Origin: Pontederia crassipes | Taxonomy: Eukaryota; Streptophyta; Magnoliopsida; Commelinales; Pontederiaceae | DNA length: 64,000 bases | NCBI GenBank assembly: GCA_030549335.1 | Contig: CM060195.1 | Coordinates: forward strand, 27,346,874-27,410,873 | Direction: 5' to 3' | Shown: positions 36,841 to 48,889 of the stretch, piece by piece | How positions within the stretch are numbered: position 1 is the stretch's first letter | Layout: every line of letters starts with the position of its first letter | Position numbers and translations under genes: made by a program | The notes under the pieces: generated by a model | Database searches by the model: none | Told to the model about the DNA's origin: nothing | Seen by the model: the letters and a program-made list of their open reading frames with translations, nothing else

Positions 36841-39258
36841 TGAGTTGTCACTGTAACGAGCGTGCTAAAGAGTGTAATGGTTGTTACAAAGCCTTGCATT
36901 CGGTCTTCTCGACTCCTGATCACAGGCATGATTTACTCGAGGAACGACCATTATAGTGTTGCATTAAAACGTGATATGGAGGCAGTCACGATCGTGATAT
37001 TACAATTGAGCTTAGTTGGTGACTTTTTTCAATCATTTTCTTGACGTTTTAATTTTATCATAAAATTATTCAAACTTACATATAAATCAAAGTTTAAAAA
37101 TGATTCATGAAAATAAATTATTTCTTAAAAGTAAAATATTTTTGAAATGCAAATTAATTAACCTAAACTAATACATAAATTTTCATACATCATATATTTT
37201 AAAAATGATAAAAAAATAATGTTTAAATAAAAATTTGATTCAATTTGATTGAACCGATTAAATCAAGTGATTTGTTCGATTCTGTTTTTAAAACATTGGC
37301 TATGACAATGGGGCAGCATCCGCAAGCGTCAAAGAAATATTCACGAGCTGCATGCATGAACATATTAAAGCTTATTTGAATGGATATCTGAATCAATATC
37401 AAACATTAATTGCACACATACCTCAATGTGCATGTCACAAATATTGACAGACAGGTGTGGGCATAAATGTGCATCGTCGTCGGTGCCCTTTTCCATTGGA
37501 TCTGAATGCCACCTCTCATCTTGTCCATAAAATGGATGAACTTTACGTATCTAATCATGTGTTCATGCTTATTTGGATTGAGAATTTTGAAAACATGTGG
37601 TGATATATAATATTATATTACTTAGAAGAAGTGATATAGATTAATTAAGCTTTTTTATCATCGTATTTTTTGTTCTACTAAATTAATGAAATGAGAATGA
37701 ATTAATAATTTTAGATTAAATCAACATCTCCTCTCTCTCATACTCATAAATAAATATTATGATAAAATAATTTTTATTCATGTTTATTTTTAACCTATAT
37801 TTATATCTTATTTTAAAATATACAATGAAAAATAAAAATAATTTTTACATAAATAAAATTATTATTATTCCACCTCACATTTTTTATAATTTATTATCTA
37901 AACATAAACTTTCTACACCTCATACTTCACCACTTTATTACCTATCATATCACCCTCACGTCATCCCTCCATTTATTATTTACGAGGTGTAGAAACATCT
38001 CTTCGAGCTTTGGATCATGGCTTTCGCCCACAAGATAATTCCAAAGATAATAAATACATTTAAATAATATATTTTCTCTTTTTAAAAATTTTGAATAAGT
38101 ACCCGGTACATTAAAAGATAATATATGGATAAAATGGAGATGTGAAGCACCATTTGCTTCACACCCTATGAAGCAATATTTCAATCATTCATATCTGATC
38201 GGACAACTCAAATTAGATCTAATCGGATGTCGTCCAAATCTGATCCGATGATTGAGATTCATTTTGCGATATGAACACTCTCGGCTCTCTCTTTTTCTCT
38301 GCAGATCGTGAACCCCTCCTCCCCTCTTCCTCCGCTTGGATCGTCTCTTTCTCATCTTGCAAGGCCCTTTGACATTGGCTTCACCTGCCTCCACCCTTCG
38401 ATGTTATTTTCATCTTCTCTTTTTTTTTCATAATAACTAAGCGAAACACTAATATATTTTTCTAAATTCTAATATTTGAAAGGCTAGCTATCATGACTAA
38501 TCCAATTAAGAGTGTTCACTGGATTGGATGAACCTGGCAATCCGACTTGACCTGATCTAATTCAGGTCGGAATCGACCCGACCCCAATCCACAGGGGAGT
38601 CGGGTCAAGTACGGGTTGAAAATTCTCAACCCGAGTCATTCCGACCTGACACGATAACACAATTTTTTTTAGTTTTTAATTCAATTTTAATCATATATTT
38701 GATTTTATTTTTAAAATATAAAATAAAATATTTCAAGCGTGAAAGTATTTTTTAAAATATTGAGAAAACTTATTTTAATGCTTTTAAAAATATTAAATAA
38801 TATGGAAAAAATAAGAAAAAAAATTAAAAAAATAAATACTCGATCGTCTAATTCAATCCAACCCGATTCGAATTTGTTGCCCCAAAAGGTGTTGACCTGT
38901 TCTGACCCAACCATGGGTCGGATCAAATTTATATAGGTCGAGTCCAACTCAATCCGTGAATTCATGATGGCATAAAAGTTTAAATTCTCATTTTCCAAAA
39001 TATTGTTATGCTAACCAATTGAATCATGAATTAACCTTACTAACTTTAGAATCAACCTGAACCAAATTGAATCACGATTATAAGATCCTAATTTAATCTG
39101 ACAAAAAATAGAAAAAAAGAAGTGCACCGGGTACTTATTCGTAATATATTATTTTTGCCGAATTTCATTTTGCTTATTTATAAATTTATTATATATTTTC
39201 TCAACTGTTATGTATGAGTTGTTTTTATTATGTAATATGCATTCTTATGGATTGAATA
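36841..39258. other. intergenic, no gene recognised
   Basis: AT-rich. At 38520-38945 there is a patch of GGGTCGG/GACCCGACC-type words found in many plant repeats. The frames at 37945-38394 have no support. Confidence 0.4.
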
Positions 39259-39267
39259 TATTTTCAG
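39259..39267. repeat. 9-bp target-site duplication (left) of MULE
   Basis: TATTTTCAG at 39259-39267 matches 46421-46429. A 9-bp duplication is the signature of Mutator transposition. Confidence 0.92.
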
Positions 39268-40148
39268 GGGTATAATGTTGGTGTGAAGCGGGCGATGCTC
39301 TGCAACGTGCGAAGCAGCCCAATCGGCGTCCGATTGCGATCGTGCGGTCGAGATGGAGGCGCCCGTTGGATTGGAAGCGGACGGCCGGATACTATCTCAC
39401 GAGATTTTGACAAGCGGAAAGCAACCGGATCCCCGCTCGATTTTCCTTTTCGATTTCCACTTGTCTCGTCGGCGTCGGCAAGTCGCTCTCAGGACGATTG
39501 AAGCCGGCGATCGAGACCCTCCCGGTTCGTCGATGTCGTCGCCCTTCAGGTACATCCCGATCGCATTCGCCGGCACCATCACATTCCCCACTTGATTTTT
39601 CCCTCTTTTAATCTCTCTCCTATCTACCACAGAGACGGTGAAGCCAGCGATCAAGAACGCTGCTTCCTCGACGCTCTCAGGATGTGGATCCTGCGAGTAG
39701 ATATGACAATCTGACCCTTGACGACCACCAATCAGGTATCTCCCGATCGCGATCTCCTTCACTTCACATTCCCCTCTCGATTTTTTCCCTATTTTGCTCT
39801 CCCTCCTCTCTACCCTCAGAGACAGTGAAAGTCGGCGATCGAGAATGCCCTTTATCTCATGCCATCCTGTTCCCCTCTCATTGCTTGTCGTGACTCGCTC
39901 CTCTCTCGCCCAGGTGTAGGGATCCGGCCCCTTCTCGTTCGATGAGCGCGGAAGTACTTATTCAACGATCTACACCGTCGGTGACTGCCTCTCGATTTGA
40001 GGCAAGTCCTCTCTCTTTTTCAAGTTTCATCTGACTAACATTGTTTAGGTTTAGGGTTTTGTAAACCTACTATGATTTAGCTCACGGGTTTAGTTCAAGG
40101 AATTCCAATTTCTGCAAGATACAATTAGTTCCATCTGTAATAGAAAGG
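39268..40148 (+). repeat. left terminal inverted repeat of MULE
   Basis: The outer 170 bp is nearly identical to the inverse of 46251-46420. Similarity is patchy after that and resumes at the inner end (GCAAGATACAATTAGTTCCATCT-type block at 40116-40138, versus its complement near 45400-45422). It probably holds the transposase promoter. Confidence 0.85.
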
Positions 40149-40584
40149 TTTAATTAGTTTACTTGCATAAACAGTCGACACATGATTTAGGCCAATATGA
40201 AACTAAACTATCATGGTTCACAGTATTGAAGCACTAATACATATTAGAAGTTTTGTATTCGGTATGTGCCTCTCATTTGCAATCCAAACTTCTTACTTGC
40301 ATGAACTCTTCCTTTTTCAACAATGCCTCCAACTGATACATGTATCTATGAGTTTTTACAGTAATAAAATCTTTCACAATTTTGGATTAGTTACTTCATG
40401 TAATGCCTCTTTCCTTCTAATTGTATCTGGAATTCTCAAGATCTCTTTTGAAATGTTTGTCCAATTACTCCAACTGAATTGTTGGAGCAGATTGCTATTC
40501 CAATGTATGGACACTTCTTTTGCAGAAGTGTTATGTTACATCCTCGACAAGCCATATATTAAGGTTTAGATATCCTTTTAATAG

Positions 40585-42743
40585 ATGGATGAAATTCGAG
40601 TCCAAGAAATTGAAGAGCTCGGAAATCAACAAATGGAGTACCAGTATGACTTGTTCCATCTAACTTAAGTTTTATTTATTATAATGTAAGATATTTATTA
40701 TTTACCTTCATGATCATGTTTTCTCTTAGTGCCCAAGATCAACCAGAGGATAATGAGAATGATATCGATATTATCAAGCCATATGTTGGAATGAAGTTTG
40801 ATACTAAAGATCAGTCATATGAATTTTATAATGCATATGCTAGATCAAGAGGATTTTTGATAAGGAGGGACTATTGTTACAAATCAAGAAAAACAAATGA
40901 ACCCATCGCTCGAAGACTTGTTTGCTCAAAAGAATGACATAAGGATCTGAAAAGAAAGGACCTATACAAAGATGTGAGAAGAAGAAGGGATGTGAGAGAA
41001 GATTGCGGTGCACAACTTTTAGTAAAGGTTGTAGACGATGGCAAATGGGAGGTAACAAAGTTTCACGAGGACCACACACATCACCTTGTTTCTTCGAAGG
41101 ATGTTTCTAGATTACGTTCACATCATAAATTGTCAAGTCCTTCAAAGCAAGTAATGACTGATATAAGAAAAGCTGGGATTGTTCCTTCGAAGATAGCTAA
41201 ATTTTTCAACATGTCGGGGGAGAAATTTATAACATCTCAACACTGCATTGACCATACCAGAACATCCAGGAAAGATTGTGTCGGTAAAGAATGCATGGCT
41301 GTGCTTTCTTATTTTGAAAAAAAATTAGAAGACGACGAATCTTTCTTTTTCAGAATAGTGGTCAATGAACAAGCAACGGCAAAGAGTTTTTTTTGGGCGG
41401 ATGGAAGATCATAGGACAATTATATTACTTTTGGTGATGTCGTAGTGTTTGATACAACTTATCAGACCAACAAATTTAAAATGCCATTTGGACCCTTCAC
41501 AGGTGTTAACCACCATAGACAGTCTATACTATTTGGATGTGTTTTACTAGCTAATGAAACCGAAGATACTTTTGTTTGGTTATTTGAAACATGGCTGGAA
41601 TGCATGAACGGAAAGAAGCCTATATGTATTATAACTGATCAAGATGTGGCGATGAGTAATGCTATTCGCAGAGTGTTTCCTGGTACACGCCATATGTTTT
41701 ATATATGGCATATTACGAAGAATGCCATGACACATCTTCGGGATTTATACACACGTGACAACTTCAGAAAAGATTACAATGAATGGTTTTTTGCGTCCAT
41801 GACCAAACAACAATTTGAGGAGAAGTGATTTTCTTTGAAAGACAAATATGATATTCTGAATGGGCATTGGTTGGAACAAATGTATAAGAAGCGTGAACAC
41901 TGGATCCTGGTTTATTTAAATGATACATTTTGTGCAGGCATGCAGTCCACACAGAGGGCTGAGAGTATTAATGCATTTTTTGATAGATTTGTCAATTCTA
42001 ACACTTCACTTGATGAGTTTGTGTATCAATATGACTTAGCTCTTTCTACTCGTCGTGAAGCCAAAGAATGGGAAGATTTTAAGAATTTGTATTCTCTTCC
42101 TACCACGGCTTCAAGAAGTCCATTGGAGATCCATGCCGGAAAAGTCTATAGTCAAAAAGTTTTTACGATATTTCAGGAAGAATTCAAAAAAATCATGCAT
42201 TTGTGGTCACAACTTATTTTGGAAGATGATGGAAAGTTTATTTACTCTGTGTATTTATCAGATGAAGAAGATCAACGACGGATTATTGTGGAGTACACTG
42301 CACAACAAGACATCCTTGTGAAATGTTCATGCAAAATGTTTGAACAAGAATGAATCTTGTGCGCACATGCATTATTAATTCTTAATGAAAGAAGGGTTGT
42401 GTCATTACCAGAGCATTATATCCTTCATCGTTGGACGATGAATGCTCAGTATTCAACCGTACCTATGGCATTGGATGAACGACTCATAGTTGGTGAAAGT
42501 GATATCACTCCTTTACGAAAATTAAACTTTAAAAGAAACTGGCGCAAGGTGGCAGAAATGAGTTTCCGATCATCTGAACATTTGGATGTTGGTTTTGCGA
42601 TCTTGAAAGAAGCTATTCAAAAATTATCTTGTATAAAGATAAGTGAGTCGGTTGAAGCTTCTCAACTTGAGATAAATTCAAGTCGAAGGGAAGGACAAGG
42701 TTCTTCATTTGAAGGTTCTAATGTTGTCATACATGATCCATGA
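40585..42743 (+). pseudogene. FAR1/MULE transposase with in-frame stops
   Basis: Exon 1 (40585-40643, starting MDEIRVQEIEELGNQQ) joins in phase to exon 2 at 40730. Exon 2 stays in one frame to 42743 but has four internal stops: TGA at 40935, TAG at 41412, TGA at 41826 and TGA at 42351. Order of parts: FAR1 DNA-binding domain (KPYVGMKFDTKDQSYEFYNA through ARRLVCSK); MULE transposase core with the first Asp in VVFDTTYQTNKFKMPFGPF, the second in CIITDQDVAMSNAI, and Glu in STQRAESINAFFDRF; SWIM finger (VKCSCKMFE...LCAHALLIL). A degraded CCHC knuckle (CSYCLTKGH) follows near 42830, after the terminal stop. FAR1-type transposases are the ancestors of the FHY3/FAR1 transcription factors. Confidence 0.92.
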
Positions 42744-43019
42744 GCCACCAAATCAAAGGGAATGTCACAACGAATGAAATCTAGTGTTGAGGTTTTCATG
42801 TCACAAAGTGGTCCGAAAAAATGAACTTGCAGTTATTGTCTAACAAAAGGTCATTATCTTCTTGTCCATTGAAGAAGGCACAGGTAATGTTCTAATACTT
42901 CTTTGTCCATTATGTTGCTTCTTGTACTTAACATTAATTTTCTTGCAGCATTTAAGTAGTACACAAGATGAACAGTTGCAGAGTAATTATTAATGAAGCC
43001 TTTGGAGAACACAGGTGGT

Positions 43020-43120
43020 GTATTTTCAATCTATGTTCTAATCATTCTACAGTTTGTATTTTCAATCTATCTTCTAATCACTCTGCAATCCGTGTTCTAG
43101 TCACTCTGCAATCTGTGTTT
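43020..43120 (+). repeat. short tandem repeat (about 35 bp unit)
   Basis: The phrase TCTAATCACTCTGCAATCNGTGTT and close variants recur three to four times. Confidence 0.65.
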
Positions 43121-43229
43121 TATTGATGAGTTTACCTTTGTGTTTTTAGGTGTATGTGATAAAGCTTTACTTGTCTGCTGCTTTAGAGTGCTAGGAATGC
43201 TGGAAAATTTTGACTTCTAACAGTAGATG

Positions 43230-43525
43230 GAAAGAAATATTTTGTTGTTGGAATGATCATTTGTATAAACTTCTAACAGTAGTTTCATATTTTGTTGTTG
43301 TAATGATCATTTGTATAATCTGCTGCTTTACAATTGTTGGAATGCTCAAGCAAGGAATGATCATTTATAGCTGAAGGATTGCACTAATATTTTGTTGTTG
43401 GAATGATCATTTGTATAATCTGCTGCTTTACAATTGTTGGAATGCTCAAGCAATTTGTTGTCTTGTTGGAATGATCATTTGTTGTCTTGTTGGAATAATC
43501 TGTTGTCTTGTTGGAATGAAATTTA
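43230..43525 (+). repeat. minisatellite-like repeats in the MULE
   Basis: TTTTGTTGTTGGAATGATCA with ATTTGTATAA occurs near 43240, 43293 and 43391, and TGTCTTGTTGGAAT recurs three times near the right end. CTGCTTTACAATTGTTGGAA occurs twice (43322 and 43422). Confidence 0.8.
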
Positions 43526-43640
43526 CACTTTTAAGTGACAGATTTCGCCTTGGCATTATAATAGATATGCATATACTTTTGCCTTAAAAAAAAGATATGC
43601 ATGTACTTTCTTGTATTTTACAAGGGACCCTTAGACTCAA

Positions 43641-44336
43641 ACATGAAGGAACTTCATGTTCGAGATTCCACCATAAAAAGTCAGCTGATAAATTAATAGG
43701 AACTGCTGAGGCTGCTGCATGAATGCATCTGCAGCCCATACTATGGATGAGGAGAGAAAATGAGCATGCACACAAACTGAGCGCCTAACCAAAGATTCAG
43801 AGAAACAGTTGGAATCTTTCTAGCTTAAGGTTAGTCAAAAATCATGCTGCCGCATATTTGCTGCACTCTTGCATATCACATTGCTTATTTTGTAGGCGAA
43901 TTTCACAAAAAAATTCTTTTACAAGATTTCTTTTCATCGTCAGGTTAAATTTTAATCATCTTAATTTCTGATGACCTTAAATGGCTTTCATGATGCCCCA
44001 TGTATAATATGTTGAAAATGTGAAATGATTAAGATTTTACTTTTCTCAGTAACAAGCTAAAAAATTCAGTTGAGAGAATCTGAAAGCAAGGCAATGATCT
44101 TAAGTAAAGAGAAAAAAAAACTATTTCTGAAGCAGAGGGATTCTGCTTTGCGAGAAGCACATAACATGCTGTTAAGTTAGAAGCAGCTGTACTTAGAGCC
44201 GAAGAAAGGGTCAAAGTGTCAATGGAAGATGCTGATTCTATAATAGATGATGTGACAAAAAAAGTATTAGTTACAGCAAGAGAGAAATAGGATCTTCTAG
44301 CACCTGTGGATATTTTGCAATCCCAAGCTCAAAGGT
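43641..44336 (+). pseudogene. captured fragment of a coiled-coil host gene (two exons, intron kept)
   Basis: Exon-like piece 1 (about 43641-43830) can be read, across frameshifts, as MKELHVRDSTIKSQL, then DKLIGTAEAAA, NASAAHTMDEERK and TERLTKDSEKQLESF. A GTTAGT donor and a CTCAG acceptor (about 44048) bound an intron-like spacer. Piece 2 (about 44060-44336) reads LRESESKAMILSKEKKKLFL, KQRDSALREAHNMLL, then EAAVLRAEERVKVSMEDADS and DILQSQAQR. The heptad-rich, charged sequence looks like one coiled-coil protein broken by several stops and shifts. I do not recognise the gene by name. Its position inside a MULE, unrelated to transposition, suggests capture of host DNA (Pack-MULE behaviour). Confidence 0.6.
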
Positions 44337-44683
44337 TTTCGTTCATACTTACACTTTTGAGAAGGAAGAACATGCAAAATATTGAGTTGTACATAAAGAG
44401 AAGCAATATGTATGCTATATGACTTTGCAATTATAATGACCCCAGATATTTCCTTAACATGATTAGATCCAATGTAGTTCAATGAATACTTCCTTAACAT
44501 CACATAAATTTTTAACTATATAAGTTCAATGAAATCACAACCATACAAAAACTATTATAAGTTCAACGACGTTCCACATAACTGGTATAAAGTTTTACAT
44601 GATGTTTTACCTAAATAGAACAACACAATTATTTCATCAACATTGCTACAACTAACATAAGTAAAAAAAAAACTAGAATATTT

Positions 44684-45035
44684 CTAGAACAACGAAGGAG
44701 TTTCATGTTTTGAATTTTTCATCGTATCAAGTTCTTGCTTCAGACGAAGGATTTCATTTTCACTCTCCAATCTATTTATCTTGCATAGTAATTCATTAAT
44801 GATATTCTTATAGTGTTCCTCAAAAGGTCCATCCATCCAATGAAAAAATCAGCACGCTTCAATTAGCTTCAAAAAAAGAAATAAAATTCAAGTTAGCATT
44901 ATGTAGTAAAAAAACATAAGCTAAATGAAGGCTTACTCCGTGATTCTTGCAACCATAAAATCTCTGACCAGGATTGAGCTCCGTCCAAGATGTCTTAACG
45001 TCTGCTTCTTCGTGACAATAGCATTGGAGCACCAT
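44684..45035 (-). pseudogene. GRF-type zinc finger protein gene of the MULE
   Basis: Exon 1 (45035-44937; an upstream in-frame ATG at 45062 is possible) reads CYCHEEADVKTSWTELNPGQ then RFYGCKNHG. After a 70-bp GT-AG intron, exon 2 (44866-44684) reads LIEAC, a TGA, then FFHWMDGPFEEHYKNIINEL and a coiled-coil tail ending KHETPSLF. Together they match the GRF zinc finger pattern (C.C...A..KTSWT..NPGRRFY.C, then C.FF.W.D). The TGA falls where the family has a variable or Trp position, so one point change separates it from an open frame of about 95-100 residues. GRF fingers bind single-stranded DNA in TOP3A, NEIL3 and APE2. The gene reads inward from the right inverted repeat, opposite to the transposase. 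Confidence 0.75.
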
Positions 45036-45377
45036 TTTGATTAGCAATGTAGACTGCAACATATTAGTTACAATTATAAGTAAATCGATCTAAAGTGAAA
45101 GGAAATATGAAAGATAATATCAAAGATGGCATACACAACAAAAAAAGAGAAAGGCAAATGCTAAAGGAGAACCCCTTGCCACACATAATATCATTTGGTT
45201 AAAGAAGACATGAAAATACAAAATATAAGCATGTAAACATTAAAAAGAAGGTTCTATATTACTCCTAGCGTAATCGAACAAAGGTACATTGTGAGAGAGG
45301 GTGAGTGTGAGAGGGAGTGTGTGAGGGTGAGAGAAAGAGAGTGTAAATCATGTGTCGTCAGTTAATGCAAGTAAAGT

Positions 45378-46420
45378 AACTAAACCTAGCTAAAAGAGAT
45401 GGAACTAATTGTATCTTGCAAAGATTGAAATCCCTTGAACTAAACCCCTAACCTAAATCATGCGATCCACATGCCGGATCCGCGTCGAGAGAGGAAGGAG
45501 ATCGAAAGAGGGAAAAATAGAGCAGGGAATGTGAAGTTAAGAAGATCGCGATCGGGAGGTACCTGAATGACGGTCGCCAAGGGTCAGATCGACAGATCCA
45601 CTTGCCGGATCCATGTCGTGAGAGCATCGATTTGAGGCGTTCTTGATTGACGACTTCACTATCTCTGAGGTAGAGAGGAGGGAGATCAAAAGAGGTAAAA
45701 TCAAGCGGGGAATGTGAAATGAAGGCGATCGGGAGCTACCTGAAGGGCGACGACGTCGACAAACCGGGAAGGGATCCACTCGCTGGCTTCACTCGTCCTG
45801 GCCTAAACCCCTAACCTAAATCATGCGATCCACATGCCGGATCCACGTCTTGAGAGCGTCGAGAGAGGAGGGAGATCGAAAGAGGGAAAAATAGAGCGGG
45901 GAATGTGAAGTTAAGGCGATCGCGATCGGAGGTACCTAAATGATGGTCACCAAGGGTCAGATCGACAGATCCACTTGCCGGATCCACCTACTCCAGCGTC
46001 GATTTGTGTTTACGCTCTTGATCGTCGGCTTCACCGTCTTTGTGGTAGAGAGGAGGGAGATCAATAGATGCAAAAATCGAGTAGGGAATGTGCGCTTCGC
46101 GATCGGGAGGTACCTGAAGGGCGACGACGTCGACAAACCGGGGATCCACTCACTGGCATCACTCGCCGTGGAGAGAGGAGAGAAAGCGGTGACGCCGATC
46201 AGAGAGGGAGATTGGGAAAAAAAGGAAAAAAGAAGAGGAGGGAAGCAAAAAAGGGGGATCCGGCCGCTTTCCGCTTGTCAAAATCTCGCGAGATAGTATC
46301 CGGCCGTCCGCTTCCAATCCAACGGGCACCTCCATCTCGACCGCACGATCGCGATCGAACGCCGATCGGGCCGCTTCGCACGCTACAGAGCATCGCCCGC
46401 TTCACACCAACATTATACCA
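45378..46420 (-). repeat. right terminal inverted repeat of MULE
   Basis: This is the inverse of 39268-40148 with gaps. It contains a head-to-tail duplication of about 363 bp (TAAACCCCTAACCTAAATCA at 45441 and 45804), which makes it longer than the left repeat. Confidence 0.85.
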
Positions 46421-46429
46421 TATTTTCAG
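46421..46429. repeat. 9-bp target-site duplication (right) of MULE
   Basis: TATTTTCAG, identical to 39259-39267. Confidence 0.92.
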
Positions 46430-47034
46430 TATTAAATAAAAACTTATATACGAATTGTTAACAAACTTCATAAATTGTATAGACATTATTATAAAAATTA
46501 ATAAACACATTTTATATTTATAGAAAATATTATTTTAATGTAATATCTTATTATTCTTGGTCGATCACTAGGCATTTAAATGTAGGACAACCATTATAGC
46601 ATGTTTTACTAGCATTCCAATTGAGTCGATTTGAAGAATAAAATTCTTGTAAAATAATATTATTTATATTCAATTTTGAATATATATCCCAATTAATATA
46701 TTACATAATATATCAATTTTGTATGAGCTAATAATAATCATAAAATAGTTTGTTTATATTAAATTAGTATAAAATTACCATGATTCATCACTATTATTTT
46801 TTACTATTTATACAATATTTTTTATATTATATTATTTCATTTAAATTATATTAATTTTAAAATTTCTTCATTTTATTTATTTTTATCATTTTCTTCCTTT
46901 ATATTCATGCTCTCATATATATTTGCTTTTTCTATTTTCATTTCCCCCATATTTGCTCCTTTCTTATTTCTTCAAATTTATTCTTTTTATATTTTCTTAT
47001 TATATTTAAAAATCCATGCTTATTCAATATAATA

Positions 47035-47108
<74 letters not shown>

Positions 47109-48860
47109 AGTGATAAACATATTGATTTCTTTATCCCAAATCATCATTAAATATTTTATTATATTAGTTAATTTAATTTATTTTGTGTTTTTAAAAAATT
47201 CAAATTCTTCTCCACTAATCATTCATTTTCTCCTATTACATTTTTCCATTAGTAATGATTCTCCCACATTTATTTCTCATTTCCATTTTTGTTTTTTAAC
47301 CTCTTATTGCATGATTACTTCTTGCCTAATTTTTTACTCTTTTTTTAGTTTTTTCCTTCGAGTTTTACAACTTCTTTCCATTTTAAGTTGGCATTTTTTT
47401 AAATTTTGATGTTGAACCAATTTTTTCCGGTTCAACTAAATTTTTTATGATTTGATGCTACAGTTTTGAAGCCAAATCGGACCAACAAAGTGTCAGTTAG
47501 TAGTTGACTTTGTTGAACTTATCGATCCGGTCTGATTTTAATAAGATTGTTTTTTTAACATGGCCGCATATAATAGTGATTGGCAATTCTAATACTCTAA
47601 ATAAGTGAACGAGGATTCCTAATAGTGTGCTTGATGGAAGGACAGAAAAAAAATATTCTGCCCTTTGTATATCAATTCTTCAACCAAACACAAATGAGTT
47701 ATTTACTCCAATATTTTGAAAAACACAACCTCGAATCACAGGGCAAAAATTAGTTGAATAAAAATAATTAGTGAACCGATTCAACTGGGCAGGTTCAAAC
47801 ACATTTTTTTAAAAAAAATATAAAAAATAGAAAAGTTAAAAAAAGGAAAAATGAAGTATTAAAAGGTAAGTTAATAAGAAGGGAAAAAAAGAGAGGTAAC
47901 AAATAAATAAAAATAAAAGGTAAGTGCTAAAGCTTAAAAGGAAAATTATTAATGGGCAGAAAAAATGGAAACAAAGAATGAAAGTGTTAAATAAAAATAA
48001 AAAATAAGAGCAATTTGAGATAAAATATAATATTATAACATATATATATTCATTAAATTAATCATAAATAAAAAATCAATCATAAGTTATTATAGTTATG
48101 GATTGAAATTATTATTTACAATTATTAAAACTTTTAATTAATAAAATTAGTATAATATTCATATATTTTAGATGAATTTTTAATATTTTGATTATTAATG
48201 AATTATTAATATAATATTTGTAATTACATTGTATAAATAATATATATATTTAAAATTATTATAAATAATATTATTTTAATAAAAAAATTTCCAACTTAAT
48301 CAAAGTTGATCAGACTAGTGCAATCACGACCCGATAAATAGTCCGATCCGATTGCCGATCTGATTTTAAAAATATTGCTCCACTCTTTTTCTTTATCTCA
48401 AGAACTGCACAAATGAGCTCTGCTATTTTTTTTTCTGAGCTACTCATAAAATAGAAAGAGAAAAGTGCATGTTTATAAATAATTTAAAATATAGAAAGTT
48501 AAGATAATTTTAATCGTTTGATATCATGATGATATTATCAAATAATTTAAATAAATATTAAATATTAATCTAATCATAATAAATTTTTTTTAGGTTTACA
48601 CCTCCGTATATCTCAAATAGAAATGTTGCTAAAATTAGTGAACAGGAAGGAACAATAAAACTCTAACATTAATGCAATTCATGATGCATGAAATGTCAGG
48701 GCATGGGCCAGAAAACGCCCATGAGACATCTGTTGCATGTTGACAGATGCACACAATTAACCAGACTTGCACTGTATCTGCTCAGTAGCAAATGAGAACA
48801 AATAAATGCCGTATCCTGTCATTCATGCGTCATCCTCCTCGTTGCATGTTTTGATTTGCT
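46430..48860. other. intergenic, very AT-rich, no gene seen
   Basis: Only chance frames are present. A compound microsatellite lies at 47041-47108. The last 200 bp are the likely promoter region of the SMT gene. Confidence 0.45.
47041..47108. repeat. compound (TTA)n(TCA)n microsatellite
   Basis: About 10 TTA/ATT units run directly into about 13 TCA units. Confidence 0.95.
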
Positions 48861-48889
48861 TCTGCTTATTTTATATTTATATGCCCCCT

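Larger units (their letters stand above)
39268..46420 (+). mobile_element. complete Mutator-like element (MULE) with long inverted repeats
   Basis: The 7153-bp element is bounded by inverted termini: left GGGTATAATGTTGGTGTG, and right, read on the minus strand, TGGTATAATGTTGGTGTG, flanked by an exact 9-bp duplication. The inverted repeats run about 0.88 kb on the left and about 1.04 kb on the right, the right one enlarged by an internal 363-bp duplication. Inside are a FAR1/MULE transposase gene on the plus strand, a GRF-zinc-finger gene on the minus strand, minisatellite-like repeats, and pieces of a coiled-coil host gene. The coding regions carry stops, so this copy is not autonomous as read. 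Confidence 0.93.

Noticed and set aside
46199-46510. 103-codon minus-strand frame and 123-codon plus-strand frame
   Set aside because: They lie in the right inverted repeat of the MULE, and the left repeat gives similar artefact frames.
47041-47108. Possible CRISPR-like array
   Set aside because: It is a plain trinucleotide microsatellite without spacers, and no array with repeats and unique spacers exists in the window.
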